Below, in pieces: positions 53,826-62,391 of a stretch of DNA of 64,000 nucleotides (the stretch's first letter is position 1; every line of letters begins with the position of its first letter). The stretch is from DATACQ01 sp036555515 (GTDB lineage Bacteria > Desulfobacterota > Binatia > UBA9968): positions 27,665 to 91,664 of the forward strand of contig DATBLC010000138.1 in NCBI GenBank assembly GCA_036555515.1. The letters are read 5' to 3'. The notes under the pieces are model-generated. The model did no database searches, was not told the DNA's origin, and was given only the letters and a program-made list of their open reading frames with translations. The position numbers were made by a program, and so were the translations under genes.

Positions 53826-54057
53826 GTGTGTCTCAGGTTGAAGGTATTTTTGTCGGAGCGAAATAGCGATAGCCAGTCACTCAACTTTAGTTACTTTATC
53901 ACAGGTTCGAGCCCGCAGACTACAGTATAACTGAAATCGTAGTGGTTCAATTGGAAGTCGCCCGGTATTCGGAAAGCAAAAAGATTTCTCGCGAGTTTAC
54001 CCTGAGCTTAGCCGAAGGGCTCGAAATGACAAGCAGGGTGGAATTGTCATCCCGAAC

Positions 54058-54250
54058 GACAGACTGTGTAAAAACTCTTTACGAGCCCTTCGATCCTTCG
54101 AGGGGCCGCAGGACAGGCCCCTCGACAGCCTTTAGTCCCGAGCCTGTCGAGGGATCAGGGGGAACGACTAAGTGCTTGATTTGTAATGTCGTACATCCGT
54201 TAGTGGTGAGCCCAGCTCGAACCATGTACGGAGTTTTCACACAGTCTGAC
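54058..54250. mobile_element. MITE-like element with terminal inverted repeats
   Basis: The left end GACAGACTGTGTAAAAACTC (54058-54077) and the complement of 54231-54250 agree in 18 of 20 positions. ACGA occurs just outside both cores (54056-54059 and 54249-54252), a candidate 4-bp target duplication. There is no transposase frame in the 193 bp; the frame that crosses it codes for nothing recognisable. The interior has a further inverted pair around TCGAGGGGCC / GGCCCCTCGA (54099-54125). A truncated relative lies at 29834-29935. It sits in the 508-nt gap between the GT2 and rfbD genes; upstream of it (53990-54050) is a short CCTGAGCTTAGCCGAAGGGC repeat-like sequence. Confidence 0.65.
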
Positions 54251-54333
54251 GAAGAGAGCGATCTTTGAAAGCGACCGTAAGAATAGCTACGGAATGTTCA
54301 TTACAAGATTGAAACTTTATAGGATACTGTAAA

Positions 54334-55221
54334 ATGCGCGCCGTGGTTATCGGAGCCAATGGTCAGCTCGGCACCGATCTGATCAAGATTCTTTCCGGTT
54401 GGGATATCGAAGGATTGACGCACAGCGATCTTGATATTCGGGACTTGGCGCGGGCGCGCGCGCTTCTTTCCCAGTTAAAACCGAATGCGGTGATCAATAC
54501 GGCCGCGTTTAATCGCGTGGACGATAGTGAGGATGATCCGGAGAAGGCTTTTTCCGTAAACGCGTACGGCGCTCGGAATCTTGCCCGAGTTTGTGCGGAA
54601 TTGCATTGTGCACTGATGCATATCAGCACCGACTATGTTTTTGGCGGCGAAAAGGCTTCTGCTTATACCGAGGATGACGCGCCTAACCCGCTCAGCGTTT
54701 ACGGTGGGTCGAAGCTAGCCGGTGAATACTTTGTCCGAAACATATGCTCGAAACACTTCATCGCGCGCACCTCAGGTCTTTATGGATTGGCCGGGTCGAG
54801 CGGTAAGGGAGGCAACTTCGTGGAGACGATGATTCGCCTGGCCCAGGAAAATAAGCCGGTTCGGGTGGTTGACGATCAGGTTCTGACTCCCACTTATACA
54901 AAAGACTTGGCGGAAAGACTCAAAGAACTTGTACAAACCGAAGCATACGGCTTGTATCACGTCACCAATAACGGCCAGTGTTCCTGGTATGAGTTCGCGG
55001 CCAAAATTTTCTTTTTTCTCGGTCTCAAGCCGGATTTCGGCCCGACAACGGCCCAGGCTTTTGGCGCCAGGGCCAAACGACCGGCCTATTCGGTTATGGC
55101 CAGAGGAAAGCTCGAACAACTTGGACTCGATGATCTGCCGCCGTGGGAAGACGCGCTCAAGCGCTATTTAATTGAGAAGGGACACTTGCCGATCGAGAGT
55201 GCAGTTACGCCGGCGTGTTGA
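54334..55221 (+). CDS. rfbD: dTDP-4-dehydrorhamnose reductase
   Basis: 295 residues; AGGA lies about 9 nt upstream. It reduces dTDP-4-keto-rhamnose to dTDP-L-rhamnose. VIGANGQLGTDLIKIL is the cofactor loop, NTAAFNRVDDSEDDPEKAFSVNA and YVFGG with YGGSKLAGE give the family signature and the Tyr-Lys pair, and RTSGLYG follows. rfbA, rfbB and rfbC are not adjacent. It stands 277 nt before wzm, a gap with no supported gene. Confidence 0.9.
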   Translation: MRAVVIGANGQLGTDLIKILSGWDIEGLTHSDLDIRDLARARALLSQLKPNAVINTAAFNRVDDSEDDPEKAFSVNAYGARNLARVCAELHCALMHISTDYVFGGEKASAYTEDDAPNPLSVYGGSKLAGEYFVRNICSKHFIARTSGLYGLAGSSGKGGNFVETMIRLAQENKPVRVVDDQVLTPTYTKDLAERLKELVQTEAYGLYHVTNNGQCSWYEFAAKIFFFLGLKPDFGPTTAQAFGARAKRPAYSVMARGKLEQLGLDDLPPWEDALKRYLIEKGHLPIESAVTPAC

Positions 55222-55498
55222 CTAACCGACCGTCGATTTATTCAGTGAAGCTTCGAGACGGCGCACTGAAGGATGCATGAGCAACGATGCAATAAAGCAA
55301 GTTTTATGGTATCAAGAAAAATATTTCACCCATTAGCAATCCCGGTCAGTACTTCAGAGCACCTGATTTCGCTGGCGCCCAGGGTCGATGAATCGCGTGG
55401 CAAAGAGGCGGAGAAGCAGTCCTATTGTATAGCTGTAGTCGGGCGAGGGTTGTCTTGGTCCGGCATCTTCGCTGGCGAGATAGGCTTATGTTAAACGC

Positions 55499-56329
55499 AT
55501 GAACCCTCACCAAGCTCGCCCCGCCAGTCTTCGAGAATTATTCGCGAGCCAGTGGCGCAACCGCCAGCTGATCCTGCAAATGACGAAGCGCGAAGTCGTC
55601 GGGCGCTACCGCGGTTCCGTCATGGGTTTGGCCTGGTCGTTCTTCAACCCTCTGCTCATGTTGAGCGTCTATACTTTCGTGTTCTCCGTCGTCTTTAAAG
55701 CCCGTTGGGGGGTGAGCGGCGGCGAAGACAAGGCGAGTTTCGCTGTTTTCCTATTTGTCGGCATGATCGTTCATGGGCTCTTCGCCGAATGCGCCAACCG
55801 CGCCCCTGGCCTGATTCTAACCAACGTCAACTACGTCAAGAAAGTTGTGTTTCCGCTCGAAATTCTACCCTCGGTGGCGATGGGTTCGGCGCTATTCCAC
55901 GCAGCTATCAGTCTTGTCGTTCTGCTGGCGGTCCGGCTCATCGCCAACCAGCAATTGGCATGGACTGCGATTTTTGTCCCCATGATCTTCCTGCCTTTGT
56001 GCATCGCCACCATGGGCGTGGCATGGTTTTTGTCCGCCATCGGCGTCTACCTGCGCGATGTCAGCCAGACTATCGGCATTTTCACGACCGTGCTCATGTT
56101 CCTCTCACCGGTTTTTTATCCCATTACGGCTCTGCCAGCCGAGCATCAAATATGGCTGAAATTGAATCCGCTCACCTTCATCATCGAAGAAAGCCGCAAA
56201 GTGCTGGTGTTCGGGCAACTACCCGATTGGAGCGGCTGGATCAGCTCCGTTTTGGTCAGCTTAGCTGCTGCGTGGATCGGTTTCTGGTGGTTCCAAAAAT
56301 CGCGCAGGGGTTTTGCCGATGTTCTCTGA
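55499..56329 (+). CDS. wzm: ABC-2 polysaccharide exporter permease
   Basis: 276 residues. A cytoplasmic start (LILQMTKREVVGRYRGSVMGLAWSF) precedes six membrane helices; LSPVFYPITALP is the typical ABC-2 loop before the last helices. It forms the channel that moves undecaprenyl-linked O-antigen or capsule-like chains across the inner membrane. The wzt gene begins inside its last codons (11-nt overlap). The 3' end is repeated as a relic at 58548-58605. Confidence 0.92.
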   Translation: MNPHQARPASLRELFASQWRNRQLILQMTKREVVGRYRGSVMGLAWSFFNPLLMLSVYTFVFSVVFKARWGVSGGEDKASFAVFLFVGMIVHGLFAECANRAPGLILTNVNYVKKVVFPLEILPSVAMGSALFHAAISLVVLLAVRLIANQQLAWTAIFVPMIFLPLCIATMGVAWFLSAIGVYLRDVSQTIGIFTTVLMFLSPVFYPITALPAEHQIWLKLNPLTFIIEESRKVLVFGQLPDWSGWISSVLVSLAAAWIGFWWFQKSRRGFADVL

Positions 56330-57737
56330 CCAAAGCGCGGTTCGCGTGGCCAACTTATCCAAGTGCTACGAAATATACGGCCGGCCGGAGGACCGATTGA
56401 AGCAATCCGTCTATCCGCGATTGCGCAGGCTGGCCGGTCAAGAGCCGAAAAATTATTACCGGGAGTTCTGGGCGCTCAAAGATGTTTCATTCGAGGTCAA
56501 GAAGGGCGAAACCGTCGGTATAATCGGACGCAACGGGTCGGGAAAATCGACGTTGCTGCAAATTATTTGTGGGACGCTGGCGCCAACAGGCGGCACGGTT
56601 GAAACGAACGGCCGGGTGGCGGCATTGCTGGAATTAGGTTCTGGGTTCAACCCGGAGTTCACGGGCAGAGAAAACGTTTATATGAACGGCGCGGTTCTCG
56701 GCTTGAGCCGGGAAGAGATCTCTGCCCGTTTTGACGATATCGCAGCCTTCGCGGCCATCGGCGAATTTATCGAGCAGCCAATCAAGACCTACTCGAGCGG
56801 CATGGTGGTCCGGTTGGCCTTCGCCGTCGCCATCAATGTCGATCCGCAGATTCTGGTGGTTGACGAAGCTCTGTCCGTGGGGGACGAACTCTTCCAGCGC
56901 AAATGCTTCTCGCGCATCGAAGCGATCAAGAGCAAAGGCGCGACCATCCTTTTTGTCTCGCACTCCGGGGCCGCGGTTGTGGAACTGTGCGACCGTGCGA
57001 TGCTGCTCGATTTGGGGGAAAAGCTGGCCATGGGCGTGCCCAAGATCATCGTCGGCAAATATCAAAGGCTATTATACGCGCGCGATGACATTCGAAACAT
57101 CATCAGGGAAGAAATTCGCGAACCGGTCTCGACTCAGAATCAACCTCAGGAGCCGGCGTTGCCAGAATTGGCGCTCCGAGTTTCTCCAGCTGGTACACCT
57201 GGGGTCGACTCTGAGATCGAGGAATTTTTTGATCCTAGCCTCGTGCCGCAGAGCACTCTGGCCTATGAAACCCGGGGGGCTCACATTGAATCCCCCAAAA
57301 TTCTGACCATGTCGGGAAGACGGGTAAATTGTCTAATACGGGGGAAGACATATCGCTACACTTATAAAGTATGCTTTAAAGAAGGAGCAGCGAACGTTCG
57401 CTTCGGCATGCTGATCAAAACCACATCCGGTCTAGAGCTTGGCGGAGGTGTTTCGGCGTCGTCTGCTAGTCACGCCGTCTCTTACGTCACATCAGGGTCC
57501 TCTGTCCAAGTGGAATTTCGGTTTACCTGTGTCCTCAATCAAGGCACTTATTATCTCAATGCGGGCGTGGTAGGGACCTCCGGGGAGGAGGAAATTTACC
57601 TGCACCGTTTATTGGATGCCTGCATGTTCCGGGTATTGCCGGTCTCCGACACTACGTCTGCGAGCGTAGTTTATTTTAATGTGATACCTAAAGTCGTAAT
57701 TGGAAATAATAAAGAAATTGGGCAGGCGCTAACATAA
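56319..57737 (+). CDS. wzt: Polysaccharide exporter ATPase with C-terminal glycan-binding domain (first copy)
   Basis: 472 residues from ATG 56319, inside the end of wzm. Walker A GRNGSGKST is at 70-78, the signature TYSSGM at 157-162, Walker B ILVVDEAL at 178-185; the H-loop is SHS. Residues 245-472 form a beta-rich C-terminal domain as in Wzt, which recognises the modified non-reducing end of the glycan. It drives export through Wzm. The methyltransferase gene follows with a 1-nt overlap. Its first about 190 residues are roughly 83% identical by hand count to the copy at 58606, while the C-terminal domains do not resemble each other by eye. Confidence 0.92.
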   Translation: MFSDQSAVRVANLSKCYEIYGRPEDRLKQSVYPRLRRLAGQEPKNYYREFWALKDVSFEVKKGETVGIIGRNGSGKSTLLQIICGTLAPTGGTVETNGRVAALLELGSGFNPEFTGRENVYMNGAVLGLSREEISARFDDIAAFAAIGEFIEQPIKTYSSGMVVRLAFAVAINVDPQILVVDEALSVGDELFQRKCFSRIEAIKSKGATILFVSHSGAAVVELCDRAMLLDLGEKLAMGVPKIIVGKYQRLLYARDDIRNIIREEIREPVSTQNQPQEPALPELALRVSPAGTPGVDSEIEEFFDPSLVPQSTLAYETRGAHIESPKILTMSGRRVNCLIRGKTYRYTYKVCFKEGAANVRFGMLIKTTSGLELGGGVSASSASHAVSYVTSGSSVQVEFRFTCVLNQGTYYLNAGVVGTSGEEEIYLHRLLDACMFRVLPVSDTTSASVVYFNVIPKVVIGNNKEIGQALT

Positions 57738-58471
57738 TGGTGAATCAAAATTTTATTTCGGGTGCGATCCACGCGTTACGAAGGCTGGCGGCAGTCTCGG
57801 CATCGTACGATGAGAGGCATGTTGAACGTCAACCCGCTGGGGAGCAGCACCGGGATTTTGTCGGCGGCATGTGGGACGCAATTGGTCGGCTCCAGTTTGA
57901 CTTCATGCGGGAACGGGGTTTGTCTCATGAGATGGTGTTTGTTGATATCGGTTGCGGATGTTTTCGGGGTGGAGTGCACTTTATTCGGTTTCTCGACGCC
58001 GGCCATTACTACGGCCTTGAAATGAACCAAACCTTAATTGACCTAGGTTTCGAAAAAGAACTCAAACCGGCGGGCCTAGCAGAAAAATTGCCCCGAGAGA
58101 ATTGTCTTTGTAACGACGTCTTTGATTTTATTGGCCTCGGCAGCGTCAGATTCGATATGGCCTTGGCCCTGTCCGTTTTTACCCATTTGAACTTCAACCA
58201 AATTCGCCTCTGTCTTGAGCGATTAGCCCCTCAAATGAAGGAAGGCGGATCCTTTTACGCGAGCTTCTTCGAGCGTTCACCGACAGGGACAACGGGAGAT
58301 AGCCTTTATCACGAGCTCGGGGGGGTGACCAGTTATGGGGCAAAGGATCCGTATCACTACAGCGTCGACGATTTGCTGTATGCGGCGAAGAATCTGTCTT
58401 GGTCTGTGTCCTATATAGGAACATGGGGACATCCAAGAGACCAAAGAATGATTTGCTTCACAAAGACCTAA
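57737..58471 (+). CDS. Class I SAM-dependent methyltransferase
   Basis: 244 residues. FVDIGCGCFRGGVHFIRFLD is motif I of the Rossmann-fold methyltransferases, YYGLEMNQTLIDLG supplies the acidic residue for SAM ribose, and FDMALALSVFTHL follows. It is coupled to wzt (TAATG, one shared nucleotide). In E. coli O8/O9a systems a methyltransferase caps the glycan end that Wzt then reads; a similar capping role here is inference from the order of genes. Confidence 0.85.
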   Translation: MVNQNFISGAIHALRRLAAVSASYDERHVERQPAGEQHRDFVGGMWDAIGRLQFDFMRERGLSHEMVFVDIGCGCFRGGVHFIRFLDAGHYYGLEMNQTLIDLGFEKELKPAGLAEKLPRENCLCNDVFDFIGLGSVRFDMALALSVFTHLNFNQIRLCLERLAPQMKEGGSFYASFFERSPTGTTGDSLYHELGGVTSYGAKDPYHYSVDDLLYAAKNLSWSVSYIGTWGHPRDQRMICFTKT

Positions 58472-58547
58472 CGTCGCGTGATGAAAGGCGGTTGTTTGAC
58501 CAAACTCCCGACCTCGGCTGAGACTTTAATATGATAGCCAACTAATC

Positions 58548-58605
58548 GCCGCGTGGATGTGGATGAGTTTCTGTTGGTTCCAGAAACCGTGCTAGGGGTC
58601 AGTTG
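58548..58605 (+). pseudogene. Relic of a duplicated wzm 3' end
   Basis: 58548-58605 aligns with the last 52 bases before the wzt start in the first copy (56267-56318), sharing GCGTGGAT, TTTCTG, TGGTTCCA.AAA and AGGGG, with a six-base insertion (TGGATG-like) near its start. The frame is broken. It precedes the second wzt at the same place that wzm precedes the first. Confidence 0.7.
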
Positions 58606-59883
58606 ATGTCTTCTGAAGATTTAGCCGTACACGTGAGCCACCTCTCCAAGTGTTACGAGATATACGGCCGTCCTCAGGATCGGTTAAAGCAATCCCTCTA
58701 TCCGCGCTTGCGCCGATTGAGTGGGCTAGAGCCGAGAAGCTATTATCGGGAGTTCTGGGCGCTCAAAGACATTTTCTTTGAAGTAAGAAAAGGCGAGACC
58801 GTCGGCATCATCGGGCGCAACGGCTCGGGAAAGTCAACCTTGCTGCAAATCATCTGCGGCACCTTGGCACCCACCAGTGGCACGGTTGAAACTATCGGCC
58901 GGGTGGCCGCGCTGTTAGAACTGGGCGCGGGGTTCAACTCGGAGTTCACGGGCAGAGAAAACGTGTATATGAACGGAGCGGTTCTCGGCTTGAGCCGGGA
59001 AGAGATCTCTGATCGTTTCGACGCTATCGCGGCGTTCGCCGACATCGGTGAATTCATCGAATATCCCACAAAAACATACTCCAGCGGGATGCTACTACGA
59101 CTGGCTTTTGCCGTGTCCGTTTGTGTAAATCCCGATATCTTGGTCGTAGACGAGGCGCTGGCGGTGGGCGATATGGCGTTTCAACAAAAATGCCTTCAAC
59201 AATTATCCGACTTGCGTGAGAACGGAACGACGGTTTTGTTGGTCACTCACGACATAATGTTGACTCGCAACTACTGCACTAGAGTAGTCTATCTTGAAAA
59301 CGGCACCGTAAAAAAGTGCGGTGACCCGGAACTGGTGGGTGAGTTTTACCTCAAGGATTTATTCTCGGCGCAACAGGGCTACTGCAGTGGCGCGGAGATC
59401 GTATGGCGAACCGCCAATGGGCGGGCCGGATTCGGCACTGCTCGCGGCCAGGTGACCGGCGTTACGGTATGCGGTGATCGTTCCGCGGGAACGGTTTTTC
59501 AGCAAGGAGAGAAGTTGATTGTAACGATCACCGCCCGGACTGCCGACGACGTGAAAAATCCAGAGCTGGTTTTTCAATTGCGGGACTTCAGAGGATACGT
59601 GCTGTACGGAATCCGTTCCACTCCCAATAGTTTGCGGCGCCAGAAGTCGGAGGAGGGAGAATCAATAACGGGGAGGTTGGAATTCACGGTCGAACTTGCT
59701 GCCGGTGACTATGGGATTACAATCGGTCTCAATGATCGACACAGCGGAACACTGTACACTCTGCTGGATAAAGTCGTATCCATTGTGAATTTTTCGGTGT
59801 CCCAAGATCGTTACGATTTTTTTCACGGCTGCGTCAATCTTCACGGTAACTGGCTTTCGGCGGATCGTGCGCTGGAATATTAA
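58606..59883 (+). CDS. wzt: Polysaccharide exporter ATPase (second copy, different C-terminal domain)
   Basis: 425 residues from ATG 58606. Walker A GRNGSGKST at 70-78, TYSSGM signature, ILVVDEAL Walker B and a normal H-loop (THD) show an active ATPase. The N-terminal domain is almost the same as the first Wzt, but residues 250-425 are different in sequence, with a beta-rich tail (VIVTITARTADDVKNPELVFQL-like). No second wzm is present, so it would have to share the first one. It is followed by a glycosyltransferase and a sulfotransferase gene. Confidence 0.9.
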   Translation: MSSEDLAVHVSHLSKCYEIYGRPQDRLKQSLYPRLRRLSGLEPRSYYREFWALKDIFFEVRKGETVGIIGRNGSGKSTLLQIICGTLAPTSGTVETIGRVAALLELGAGFNSEFTGRENVYMNGAVLGLSREEISDRFDAIAAFADIGEFIEYPTKTYSSGMLLRLAFAVSVCVNPDILVVDEALAVGDMAFQQKCLQQLSDLRENGTTVLLVTHDIMLTRNYCTRVVYLENGTVKKCGDPELVGEFYLKDLFSAQQGYCSGAEIVWRTANGRAGFGTARGQVTGVTVCGDRSAGTVFQQGEKLIVTITARTADDVKNPELVFQLRDFRGYVLYGIRSTPNSLRRQKSEEGESITGRLEFTVELAAGDYGITIGLNDRHSGTLYTLLDKVVSIVNFSVSQDRYDFFHGCVNLHGNWLSADRALEY

Positions 59884-59950
59884 AGTGCCGGCCACCGTGT
59901 CATTTGCAAAAGTGATGACTATATCTTAGGTGTCAGAAGATAGGAGAATT

Positions 59951-60865
59951 GTGAATAGCCCTGGCATTAGTCTATCGGTTGGCTGTGTTGCGGATTGCAC
60001 CTCAAAGTACTTAGATCAAGCTCTGCGGTTGCTGCAGTCATGGCGTTGGTTTGCCGGAGCGATGGCATCGGCTGATTTCCACGTTTGCATTGTCGATGAA
60101 ATTGATCTTAGTTATCGCAAGCGTTATGAGGAATACGGCGCGAAAGTGCACCTGGTGCCTCGGGTCAGTTCCCGCCATCCTCCATCCAACAAGCTTCGGT
60201 TTCTAGAGCTTCCAGAGGTCGGAGATTCAGATCGCGTGGTGTTGCTTGACTGCGATACGATTGTGGTCCAAGAACCGGCGAGGTTGATCTCGAAAGTGGA
60301 TTTCGTCGCCAAGATCGCAGATTATCCGACCACTACTCCTGATATTTTTAAAAGTCTGTTCGCTGCCTTTGGTCTCTCGCTGCCCGCCGCCGATCAACGC
60401 TGCACCGTGCGAGGGGAGTCAACCATTCCCTACTTCAACAGCGGTGTTTTGTCTTTTTCGCGTAAGGCGATGCGGAGGCTGGTTCCGGAATGGACACGAA
60501 TCAATTCCGATCTCATCGAGAAAATGGAGTTACTCAAGGAATGTGAGTATTTTTGCGAGCAGGCCAGCCTGAGCCTTGCGCTAGCAGCCACCGTCACGTC
60601 ATTCGAGCTCCTCGGTAACGACATGAATTTCCACGCCCACGTCAAAGAGCCGCTTGATTCGGCTTTCGCAAATACTGACCCTGTGATCATCCATTATCAC
60701 TGGCTGGTGAATGAGGTCGGCGTGCTTGAGCCATCCCCGTACCCGAACGTTAATCGGCGAATCCAGCAATTCAACGACCGATTGCGAAAAGAGCAGGACT
60801 CTTGGGTCGTTGCCACTAGTGTTTGTTGCGACGGCCAAAACGGCCCAGGTGCTCTTGAGTCGTAA
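59951..60865 (+). CDS. GT8-like glycosyltransferase
   Basis: 304 residues from GTG 59951, which has AGGAG 4 nt upstream; a GTG at 59930 lacks one. VVLLDCDTIVVQEP holds the DxD metal motif, YFNSGVLSFSRKAM the GT8 acceptor motif, and SNKLRFLELPE the usual lead-in. It looks like a retaining transferase acting on the exported glycan or its cap. Residues 240-285 contain a His-rich patch (MNFHAHVKE, IIHYHWL). The sulfotransferase starts right after its stop. Confidence 0.8.
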   Translation: MNSPGISLSVGCVADCTSKYLDQALRLLQSWRWFAGAMASADFHVCIVDEIDLSYRKRYEEYGAKVHLVPRVSSRHPPSNKLRFLELPEVGDSDRVVLLDCDTIVVQEPARLISKVDFVAKIADYPTTTPDIFKSLFAAFGLSLPAADQRCTVRGESTIPYFNSGVLSFSRKAMRRLVPEWTRINSDLIEKMELLKECEYFCEQASLSLALAATVTSFELLGNDMNFHAHVKEPLDSAFANTDPVIIHYHWLVNEVGVLEPSPYPNVNRRIQQFNDRLRKEQDSWVVATSVCCDGQNGPGALES

Positions 60866-61786
60866 ATGGCGATCCAGAAGCCAATGATCGTAAAGCCGAT
60901 TTTTATAGTTGGCGCGATGCGGAGTGGTACGACCTTGTTGGCGGAGATGTTGAGCCGGTCGGTTCACATTGCTCACTGCCCTTTCGAATTGAAAGATGTA
61001 TGGTCGCAGGTCGGTGGCGTTCCGATGGCGTCGCCGAAGACGCGAGATTTCCAGTGTCCGGAATGCTCCGCAAACGATCTTTGGGCGGGTCAGAGAGAAG
61101 CATTGACCGAGAGGTTCCTCCAACGGATTGCGGCCTGCGACGGTAAGGTAGCGGGAGCGACGTTCTTGAACAAGAATCCTCATCTGAGCAATAAATTGCC
61201 TTTAGTTGAAGCGCTTTTTCCTGACGCAAGGTTTGTATGGATATTTCGCGATTTGCCCCAAGTCGTGACGAGTGTGAGGCGGCTCTTTACGGACGTCTGC
61301 CAGCGCCGGGAAACTTGGCATTGGTGGCCGTATCCGTCCGAGACGACGAGAAACCGTTGCTGGAACGCCTTCTATTCAGTGGATTCTCGCCCCGATATTT
61401 CGCCTGATAGGATTTTCCCCGGTGGGGATGTTCGGTTCATCGCAGAGTATTGGCTGGAGTGTAACCGCGCCATCTCTGGGTTTGTTAAGCGGTTGCCCCC
61501 CGCATGTCAAATGGAATTGGACGAAGAAGCGATGTTAATTGATCCAGGCAAAGAGCTGGCCGTCCTAGCGGCAAAACTCGAAATTCCGTCCATCGACTGC
61601 GATCTGGTGCGAGACACGGTTGACCTCTCTCGTAACGATCAATGGCGCGATCTCCTCGATGAGAATGAACTGGAAGTGCTTACCGACTACGTTCGTGCGC
61701 AGGCCGAGGAGATCGATGAAATTTTGCCAGAAGGTAGACATGCATCGCGCCAGCTTGCCATGCTGAGAAGCGTTGCGAACCGGTAA
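60866..61786 (+). CDS. Sulfotransferase family protein
   Basis: 306 residues. FIVGAMRSGTTLLAEML is the 5'-phosphosulfate loop (G16-T23) for PAPS and WIFRDLPQVVTSVRRLF the 3'-phosphate segment. A CPEC motif near residue 65 is unusual and could bind zinc. It transfers sulfate to a hydroxyl, probably on the surface glycan. It starts directly at the stop of the GT8-like gene. PAPS-producing genes are not in the window. Confidence 0.88.
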   Translation: MAIQKPMIVKPIFIVGAMRSGTTLLAEMLSRSVHIAHCPFELKDVWSQVGGVPMASPKTRDFQCPECSANDLWAGQREALTERFLQRIAACDGKVAGATFLNKNPHLSNKLPLVEALFPDARFVWIFRDLPQVVTSVRRLFTDVCQRRETWHWWPYPSETTRNRCWNAFYSVDSRPDISPDRIFPGGDVRFIAEYWLECNRAISGFVKRLPPACQMELDEEAMLIDPGKELAVLAAKLEIPSIDCDLVRDTVDLSRNDQWRDLLDENELEVLTDYVRAQAEEIDEILPEGRHASRQLAMLRSVANR

Positions 61787-61919
61787 GTCGAGAATTTATT
61801 GCACAGTTGAGATTTGGTTTTGCCGCGGAAATCTTCTGCGCGCCGCTGGAGTAGCAAAGGCCCCAACCGTCAAGAAAGATTGGATCTAAAGAGTTCTATA
61901 CGAGTTAGGAGCTTGAACG

Positions 61920-62339
61920 ATGACGGTGCGGCTTTGCATGCTGCTCGCAGCTTTATTAGTAACAACAGAGTGCTGTAATACGGGCGGCGCTCAAACCGCC
62001 AAAGACAACGCCGGCGGGATGGCGAAAGTCGCAGTGGAGTTGAGGAGTGTATACGACGAGTATTCCACTTACGTAGCCTCACATCAGGGGGGAGTATTTC
62101 AGCCGACCAGCCGGCTCGTGCGGGTTGTTGACGACCGGGTCGTGATCGACGCGGTGGCGGCAGGCGACGTGGACGTTCTCAAATCGGATCTTGAGTCCTT
62201 AGGGATGCGGCACGCCGTCGCCTTCGGGCGCACCGTGTCGGGCGAGTTGCCGATCGCCGCAATTCGCGCTATGGGAGCGTTACCCAGTCTGAATTTTGCC
62301 AGGGCGGCGTCAGCGTTACTCCAGGGCGGTCCGCGATAA
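61920..62339 (+). CDS. Free-standing protease prodomain-like secreted protein
   Basis: 139 residues from ATG 61920, with AGGAG 8 nt upstream. A signal peptide (LCMLLAALLVTTECCNTGGAQ) is followed by a domain that matches residues 25-125 of the protease encoded downstream: VRVVDDRVVIDAVAAGDVDV against VRQIDDYVVVDAVASGDVEN, then a shared LKxDLxSLGMxxAVAxGRxVSGxLPIxxI stretch. It stops where the protease domain would begin. It could be an inhibitor or folding chaperone for the protease; that role is inference. It precedes the protease gene by 52 nt. Confidence 0.75.
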   Translation: MTVRLCMLLAALLVTTECCNTGGAQTAKDNAGGMAKVAVELRSVYDEYSTYVASHQGGVFQPTSRLVRVVDDRVVIDAVAAGDVDVLKSDLESLGMRHAVAFGRTVSGELPIAAIRAMGALPSLNFARAASALLQGGPR

Positions 62340-62391
62340 CGGCGACGGCGAACGAACGGCAGGGCATTGTTTCGACGATCGGAACTTCGGC

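Noticed and set aside
53942..54268. 108-codon plus frame crossing the 54058-54250 element
   Set aside because: It spans both terminal repeats, has no homologous features, and its composition follows the palindromic DNA, so it is not a gene.
55273..55494. 73-codon frame before wzm
   Set aside because: No ribosome site, no hydrophobic or motif pattern, and no family likeness; treated as chance.
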